A DNA stretch of 64,000 nt. Origin: CAVYHJ01 sp963768165 [NCBI: uncultured bacterium]. Lineage in GTDB: Bacteria; UBP4; UBA4092. This document shows, piece by piece, positions 59,828-64,000 of this stretch; the first letter of the stretch is position 1, and the number at the start of each line of letters is the position of its first letter. The stretch lies in contig CAVYHJ010000027.1 of the NCBI GenBank assembly GCA_963768165.1, positions 62,001 to 126,000 of the forward strand, given 5' to 3'. Under the pieces are notes generated by a model. That model had not been told where the DNA came from. It was given only the letters and a program-made list of their open reading frames with translations, and did no database searches. The position numbers and the translations under genes are program-made.

Positions 59828-60832
59828 TTAGGAATTCTTTAGTACAGGTTTTGAATAAGGCGCCTCTGATTTTTCGGAAATTTTTGATCTTTCTAAGTAA
59901 TCCTCAATTTTCCAGTGGTGTTTACTTAATGTTTCCAACATTTGCTTTCGTAGTTCAGGGTAATCTTTGGCATTTTGTTCGTATCTTGGTCGTGACATGG
60001 TTCCTGAACTTATGCTGTACTCTTTTTTATTTTCGATCTTGATTTCTAAGCCGATATACTTTAGACATTTATCTAAATCACTGTTGCGTAAAATCACCTG
60101 TGGTGTGAGACGAGCTTTCATCCACGATAGATCGCGTACGACTTCGTGAGATAGCATCAAATCATAAAGATCTGCGGTCACTCTGGCTTCTTCCGTACCA
60201 ACGGATCGGAGGATCTGGCGTGATAGCATTTCAATTCGTTCGCTCATTTCTCGCATCATCTCCAAAGTGTTCGCTACCCGTGCTTGTTCGTTCTGACGGC
60301 TTAAGAATGCAGCTACCATGGCTGCCCATTGTTGCAAGAGATATGATTCGATGTCGGAGAAATCACGAAATGGCACGATGGCGTTGTTTAATGCCTGAGT
60401 CTTGACTTCCTCGATGAAATCAAAGATTTTGGCACTATCTACTGACGGGTATTTAATAAGAGTTGCATCAATACCTTTATTATCCCTGTTCTGAGCATAA
60501 ACAAAGGAATCGTTATATACTGCTTGTTCGACCAGTGCAAAAACGGGTATTTTCAGTTCCGAGGCTTTCTTGTATTCTGCATTTGTTATCGAGTGTCCGG
60601 CCAATTTAAATTGGGAACCAAAGCGACCGCCAATAATGAGTACAAACATCTGACAATTGGGGACTTCTGCTAAACATGCATCCTGCGTATCTAGAGTAGG
60701 ATCAAAAAACACACTACCCTCCTCACTTAGAACAGGATCATATCCGAGTCGTCGAATGAAATACTTAAGATTCTCTCTTATATACTTTAAATCGTAGCAT
60801 GTGGAACTTATAAACACTCTAGGTACCGACAT
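59828..60832 (-). CDS. DUF4062 (TIR-like) domain protein
   Basis: 334 residues. The N-terminal domain (1-90; PRVFISSTCYDLKYIRENLKYFI, QDACLAEVPNCQMFVLIIGGRFG) is DUF4062, a fold related to TIR and nucleoside-processing domains and common at the front of STAND-type or defence proteins. The rest is helical with a coiled coil near 180-215 and no recognised domain. GAGG stands before the ATG. Adjacent to a toxin-antitoxin pair, so a stress or defence link is possible but not shown. Confidence 0.72.
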   Translation of the reverse strand: MSVPRVFISSTCYDLKYIRENLKYFIRRLGYDPVLSEEGSVFFDPTLDTQDACLAEVPNCQMFVLIIGGRFGSQFKLAGHSITNAEYKKASELKIPVFALVEQAVYNDSFVYAQNRDNKGIDATLIKYPSVDSAKIFDFIEEVKTQALNNAIVPFRDFSDIESYLLQQWAAMVAAFLSRQNEQARVANTLEMMREMSERIEMLSRQILRSVGTEEARVTADLYDLMLSHEVVRDLSWMKARLTPQVILRNSDLDKCLKYIGLEIKIENKKEYSISSGTMSRPRYEQNAKDYPELRKQMLETLSKHHWKIEDYLERSKISEKSEAPYSKPVLKNS

Positions 60833-60908
60833 TGTACTAACCTCATTTCTTTTTCAAATATTCATCTTTTATTTAATATCATGACAAATAATTGACTTAT
60901 CTAAAGAT

Positions 60909-61892
60909 TTACCTCAAAAACCTCGGCATCACTGTAGCACTCGTCTGTACCCCATAAATCCCTTGTTTATTGAGTTGGAAACCCGCGTTGAGATAACCGA
61001 GGGCGGGACCGCAGACGTTGGCTGCCATGCTGGTTTCATCGCCGAGAGTAAAGGTGTGGGTGGATTGTTTTCCTTCAAAGGTGATGCCGGTGATTTTGAC
61101 ATTGGTGGAGACAGGTTTTTTGGGGTTCTTGGTATCTACGATTCCGCCGACGGTGACTTTGGAACGGTCACAAATTCCTGCAAACTCAAGAATGACATCA
61201 TCGGCATGTTCCATTCCCGTGAGTTCGAGAATCCCTTTACGGAAATCCAATTCTTTTTCGACTTCCGCATCGGACATTTTGGCGGCTTTCTCGACCGAGA
61301 ATCCCGGCAGATGACCGATATCTTCCCGGATGGTGGCGCGGTAAGCAGACCAGTTGGAGATTCCCACCCCGAAATAAATTTCCACTTTTTTGATTTCGAC
61401 AAAAGACATGGCGGCGAGATTGGCGGCGGCGGTGAGAAGACCGGGAGTGGCACCGCATCCTGTGACATACGTCATTTTAGCTTTCGCAATTTTGTCATTC
61501 ATTTTCATCATGAGTTCGACGGCGCGGGAACGTTTCAGGGCATCCACCATGACCCCGGAATATCCTTCATCAGCAAAACGGGAGACGACATTGGGGATAA
61601 ATTCATTCGGGAGATTGGGGAGAGCGACAAAGATTCCGTCAATTTCATTCTTATGTTGGAGGATTTCACCGAACGGATCATTGGTTTTTGTGCCGTGCGG
61701 GGAATTGGTAATGGTTTGTTTGAATATTTCCGAATCGAAAATATCCGTGGAGACCCCTTGGGGATTAAAGATAGCACCCTGTTTGTCACAGGCTCCCACT
61801 AATAGAGCGGATTTTTTTTGTTCCAATATCCGTGCCATGGCATGACCCAATCCCCCGGCACCGAGAATGGCGATACGAATTTTATGGTTCAT
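60909..61892 (-). CDS. Saccharopine dehydrogenase-like NAD(P)-binding oxidoreductase
   Basis: A 327-residue Rossmann oxidoreductase: IAILGAGGLGHAMARILEQKK at the start, then IDGIFVALPNLPNEFIPNVV, GVMVDALKRSRAVELMMKM and MTYVTGCGATPGLLTAAANLAA. It belongs to saccharopine-dehydrogenase-like reductases of unknown substrate, known for example from cyanobacteria. A strong Shine-Dalgarno (AGGAGG) precedes the ATG. Its C-terminal NKQGIYGVQTSATVMPRF is nearly the same as the tail of the radical SAM protein at 49479. Confidence 0.8.
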   Translation of the reverse strand: MNHKIRIAILGAGGLGHAMARILEQKKSALLVGACDKQGAIFNPQGVSTDIFDSEIFKQTITNSPHGTKTNDPFGEILQHKNEIDGIFVALPNLPNEFIPNVVSRFADEGYSGVMVDALKRSRAVELMMKMNDKIAKAKMTYVTGCGATPGLLTAAANLAAMSFVEIKKVEIYFGVGISNWSAYRATIREDIGHLPGFSVEKAAKMSDAEVEKELDFRKGILELTGMEHADDVILEFAGICDRSKVTVGGIVDTKNPKKPVSTNVKITGITFEGKQSTHTFTLGDETSMAANVCGPALGYLNAGFQLNKQGIYGVQTSATVMPRFLR

Positions 61893-61919
61893 TATTTAAT
61901 AACCTCCTACAAATTATTA

Positions 61920-61952
61920 AAGCGAGATTGCTTCGCTATACTCGCAATGACA
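61920..61952. repeat. Dispersed-type repeat with GCGAGATTGCTTCGC / CGCAATGAC core
   Basis: AAGCGAGATTGCTTCGC followed by TATACTCGCAATGACA, 28 bases upstream of the dehydrogenase start. The reverse strand reads GTCATTGCGAG...GCGAAGCAATCTCGC, a motif I recognise as a widespread interspersed repeat in many bacterial genomes. Confidence 0.5.
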
Positions 61953-62055
61953 AGTTAGATGAAACGATTCCATAATCATACTGCAAACAGGTGATTTTGA
62001 GAATAAGGTCATGGGGTATGATAAAATACGAATTACTCAAAAGGAAAAAATTCAA

Positions 62056-62520
62056 ATGCCAAAAAAAACTGATCCGACTATTGAAAAAAACGTCGCCGAT
62101 AACCGGAAAGCCCGGCACGATTACTTTTTTTTGGAATTTTGGGAAGCGGGAATCGCCTTGCAGGGGAGCGAAGTAAAATCTTGTCGGATGGGTCAGATGA
62201 GTCTGGCGGACAGTTACGCCATTGTCAAAGGGAATGAATTGGTATTAATGAACTCGCATATCGCACCTTATGAGATGGCGAACCAGTTTAACCATGACCC
62301 GCGGCGAGACCGGAAACTCCTGTTACATCGTAATGAAATTGACCGGATTATCGGAAAATTGAATGCCGGAGGCTTGACTTTGATTCCCGTTAAGGTGTAT
62401 CTTAAGAAAGGGCTGGTAAAAGTGGAATTAGCCCTGGCAAAAGGTAAAAAATTATACGATAAGCGCGCGGAACTTAAGAAAAAAGCTATTGAACGTGATT
62501 TACGCGCAGAAAGGATGTAA
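62056..62520 (+). CDS. smpB: SsrA-binding protein SmpB
   Basis: SmpB binds tmRNA and brings it to stalled ribosomes. NVADNRKARHDYFFLEFWEAGIALQGSEVKSCRMGQMSLADSYAIV, HIAPYEMANQFNHDPRRDRKLLLHRNEI, LIPVKVYLKKGLVKVELALAKGKKLYDKR and the basic C-terminal tail are all diagnostic. ATG 62056 gives the usual length (154) and has AAAGGA nearby; the frame to 62011 is an extension. The tmRNA gene follows 17 bases later, a close linkage known in many bacteria. Confidence 0.95.
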   Translation: MPKKTDPTIEKNVADNRKARHDYFFLEFWEAGIALQGSEVKSCRMGQMSLADSYAIVKGNELVLMNSHIAPYEMANQFNHDPRRDRKLLLHRNEIDRIIGKLNAGGLTLIPVKVYLKKGLVKVELALAKGKKLYDKRAELKKKAIERDLRAERM

Positions 62521-62537
62521 CCGAAAGAAAAATCATA

Positions 62538-62886
62538 GGGGGTGAATGGGTTCGACAGGTCAAAATAGGACTAGGAAGCAGGCAGAGGTGCGCTGACTCT
62601 TTAAACAAGCGAAGCAGATAACTGCGAATAACGAATTAGCACTTGCTGCTTAATTAAATAAGCAGCACGCGTACTATGGTTTGCCGACCGGCTGTTACTA
62701 CGCGCCATTTGGATCGGATCGCGTCAGTTCTCTGTTTATCGGGATTGCGTTAAAAACCAGGTAAACTGGCCAAAGCGGTGTTGCCGAATGATGCCGTGGC
62801 GGCGAGAAACAACCATTCGGCTAAGCCTGTAGCGTCCTCTCCGAGGTTTGATTTGGACCCGGGTTCAATTCCCGGCACCTCCACCA
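62538..62886 (+). ncRNA. ssrA: Transfer-messenger RNA (tmRNA)
   Basis: A 349-nt tmRNA. The 5' GGGGGTGAATGGGTTCGACAGG pairs with 3' CACCTCC followed by ACCA; the third pair is G-U, as in alanine tRNAs. A T-arm with GGTTCAATTCC lies near the 3' end. The tag frame reads AKQITANNELALAA-stop from 62609 to 62653 if GCG 62609 is the resume codon; GCG 62624 would give ANNELALAA. The LALAA end is the normal protease signal. Confidence 0.95.
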
Positions 62887-62977
62887 AATATAATTTAGAT
62901 ATTCCCTATTTAGGAAATTCCATGTATAATGCTTACTTTAAGAAACGCGCGAAAATGAATCCATTTTCGGAGGAAGT

Positions 62978-63712
62978 ATGGAAGGTACGATTGATCAAAA
63001 TAGATTAATCGCGTTGTTGTTGGAAGAAAAATTAATCAACAAACGTCAGGTGAAAGATGCCCTTTCCGAACAGGAGAAAACGCGCAAGTCGTTTCCCCAG
63101 GTTCTACTGGATTTAAAATTAGTCACGCCGGGTGTCCTGTCCGAGCTGCAAGCCAAAGCCATGGGTATAGAACACATCAAAGTTGGGGAACTCCGGCTGG
63201 ACGAAAATGTTTTAAAACTACTTTCCAAACGATATGCCGCCGAACATCACGCTATTCCCATTTCGTTATCGGGTAATGTCTTAACGGTCGCCATGGAAAA
63301 TCCGCAGGATGTTCTGGCTATTGATGAAATCAAGTTATTAACGGGATATAATGTCCGCGCAATGGTCTGCAGTCCCAAAGATATAGAATTCGGACTGGCA
63401 CAATATCCCTCAGAAGATGGAACGGCAGCGGTTGCCGGACCCCCAATTTCCAAAACCCGAGATTTTTTCCAATTTTCAATCTTTATATTACTTTTGATTT
63501 TACCTTTTGGAATTATCGCGCTGGTTGCCACCAAAAGTAATGAATTTAACAGTTGGCTGCTGGGAAATAGCGGGGAAGCGAATATTGACCTTACCAATAT
63601 TATTACGATATTGATTATTTGGGTTTTTTACGCACTGGTTTTATTTTATCTGTACGGGATATTTTTTGAACCGCGCCGGCCTGCCGAAAATCGTAAACCG
63701 GAGAATGAATAA
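62978..63712 (+). CDS. MshEN (GspE N-terminal)-like domain with C-terminal membrane helices
   Basis: A 244-residue protein. Residues 5-55 (LIALLLEEKLINKRQVKDALSEQ) and 60-145 (VGELRLDENVLKLLSKRYAAEHHAIPISLSGNVLTVAMENPQDVLAIDEIKLLTGYNV) match the MshEN/GspE_N domain seen in the two ATPases of this window. There is no ATPase domain; instead two membrane helices follow (about 165-185 and 207-230) and a short charged tail. It could be a membrane-tethered partner or c-di-GMP reader for the pilus machine; this is inference. GGAGG precedes the ATG. Confidence 0.8.
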   Translation: MEGTIDQNRLIALLLEEKLINKRQVKDALSEQEKTRKSFPQVLLDLKLVTPGVLSELQAKAMGIEHIKVGELRLDENVLKLLSKRYAAEHHAIPISLSGNVLTVAMENPQDVLAIDEIKLLTGYNVRAMVCSPKDIEFGLAQYPSEDGTAAVAGPPISKTRDFFQFSIFILLLILPFGIIALVATKSNEFNSWLLGNSGEANIDLTNIITILIIWVFYALVLFYLYGIFFEPRRPAENRKPENE

Positions 63713-63779
63713 GAATTAGCTAAGTCCTAATTTTCCGATCCCTATTTTTCTTTCCCTTTTTCCGTGCTATCCTTAAGAT

Positions 63780-64000
63780 ATGTATATCGAATCGCCCCAA
63801 CAAGATATAGCCACGGAAACACGGATTCGGTGGCTTAATCGAATTATCGCAGGTATCGTTTTCATTATTATTCTGCGGTTATTTTTTCTTCAAATTATTC
63901 ATGGATCCGATTACCAGTCCATGGCAGAAAATAACCGTATTCGATTGATCCGAACCCGGACTCCGCGGGGAACGATTTATGACCGCAATGGGATACCGCT
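63780..64000 (+). CDS. mrdA: Penicillin-binding protein 2 (partial, runs off window)
   Basis: The first 73 residues are visible: a membrane anchor (IIAGIVFIIILRLFFLQII), then ENNRIRLIRTRTPRGTIYDRNGIPL, the start of the PBP dimerisation domain of PBP2/class B transpeptidases. The transpeptidase domain lies beyond the edge. PBP2 drives lateral wall growth with RodA. The start has no clear Shine-Dalgarno in the 15 bases before ATG. Confidence 0.85.
   Translation, partial: MYIESPQQDIATETRIRWLNRIIAGIVFIIILRLFFLQIIHGSDYQSMAENNRIRLIRTRTPRGTIYDRNGIP

Noticed and set aside
60963-61802. 279-codon plus-strand ORF opposite the saccharopine-dehydrogenase-like gene
   Set aside because: The minus-strand gene has a Shine-Dalgarno and family motifs; the plus frame is a long antisense shadow with Phe/Gly/Asp-biased composition.
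62778-63008. 76-codon ORF running through the tmRNA 3' end
   Set aside because: It overlaps the tmRNA and the start of the MshEN-like gene; no separate coding evidence.

Overview
The window looks like chromosome of an uncultured, diderm (Gram-negative-type) bacterium of roughly 43% G+C. It carries type IV pilus / type II secretion type assembly ATPases, platform proteins and pseudopilins, Sec signal peptides, a Spy-like envelope protein and the standard bacterial core (tmRNA/smpB, pheT, purF, argB, upp, zapA, PBP2). The pseudopilin type and the many secreted hydrolases recall candidate phyla near Planctomycetes, Sumerlaeota, Hydrogenedentota or Omnitrophota. That placement is only an impression. 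No transposase, integrase, prophage or CRISPR array was seen.

Layout. 0-2.5 kb: two secreted beta-rich proteins on the minus strand, the downstream one a start-less reading frame. 3.3-7.5 kb: cysteine synthase-like enzyme, GH10-like glycosidase, SsnA-type aminohydrolase and tRNA-Ala(GGC). 7.8-19.9 kb: two pilus/secretion cassettes (ATPase-platform-pseudopilin, then three minor pseudopilins-ATPase-platform), separated by a ketopantoate-reductase-like gene and a large glycosidase-like gene. 19.9-27.4 kb: purF, argB, a response regulator with an NTF2-like tail, a Gly/Pro/Tyr-rich Spy-like protein, a flippase-like membrane protein, upp and zapA/zapB. 27.4-30 kb: an AT-rich accessory insert with a SIR2-like NADase-type protein, between zapB and pheT. 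30-39.7 kb: pheT, a BFN nuclease, a pseudopilin, bioD, an S9 peptidase, a DUF4139 protein and a CoA-disulfide reductase-rhodanese fusion. 39.8-48.4 kb: a redox and aldehyde gene set (MDR reductase, nonsense-mutated alcohol dehydrogenase, two aldo-keto reductases, NmrA-like protein, cupin-CMD fusion) divergent from an AraC regulator, then a pirin. 48.5-57.9 kb: an accessory mix (frameshifted B12-radical SAM gene, pentapeptide protein, S66 peptidase, CBS protein, UbiB kinase, Bax-inhibitor-like protein, ABC-2 exporter). 58.3-64 kb: VOC protein, PIN/RHH toxin-antitoxin pair with palindromic operator, DUF4062 protein, saccharopine-dehydrogenase-like oxidoreductase, smpB-ssrA, a membrane-anchored MshEN protein and the start of PBP2.

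How the genes work together. The two pilus cassettes, the lone pseudopilin at 33 kb and the MshEN membrane protein at 63 kb may belong to one or two envelope assembly machines. The 39.8-46.3 kb genes look like an AraC-controlled aldehyde or redox stress regulon. The SIR2-like, PIN/RHH and DUF4062 genes are candidate defence or stress functions at the edges of core genes.

The most unusual observations are: a near-identical C-terminal tail on two unrelated enzymes (a B12-radical SAM protein and a saccharopine-dehydrogenase-like protein); a dispersed 11-bp tandem repeat family; hairpins headed by GTAGG, one of them inside a signal-peptide coding region; twin promoters with near-identical sequence; and a compact multi-hairpin element at 58.8 kb.
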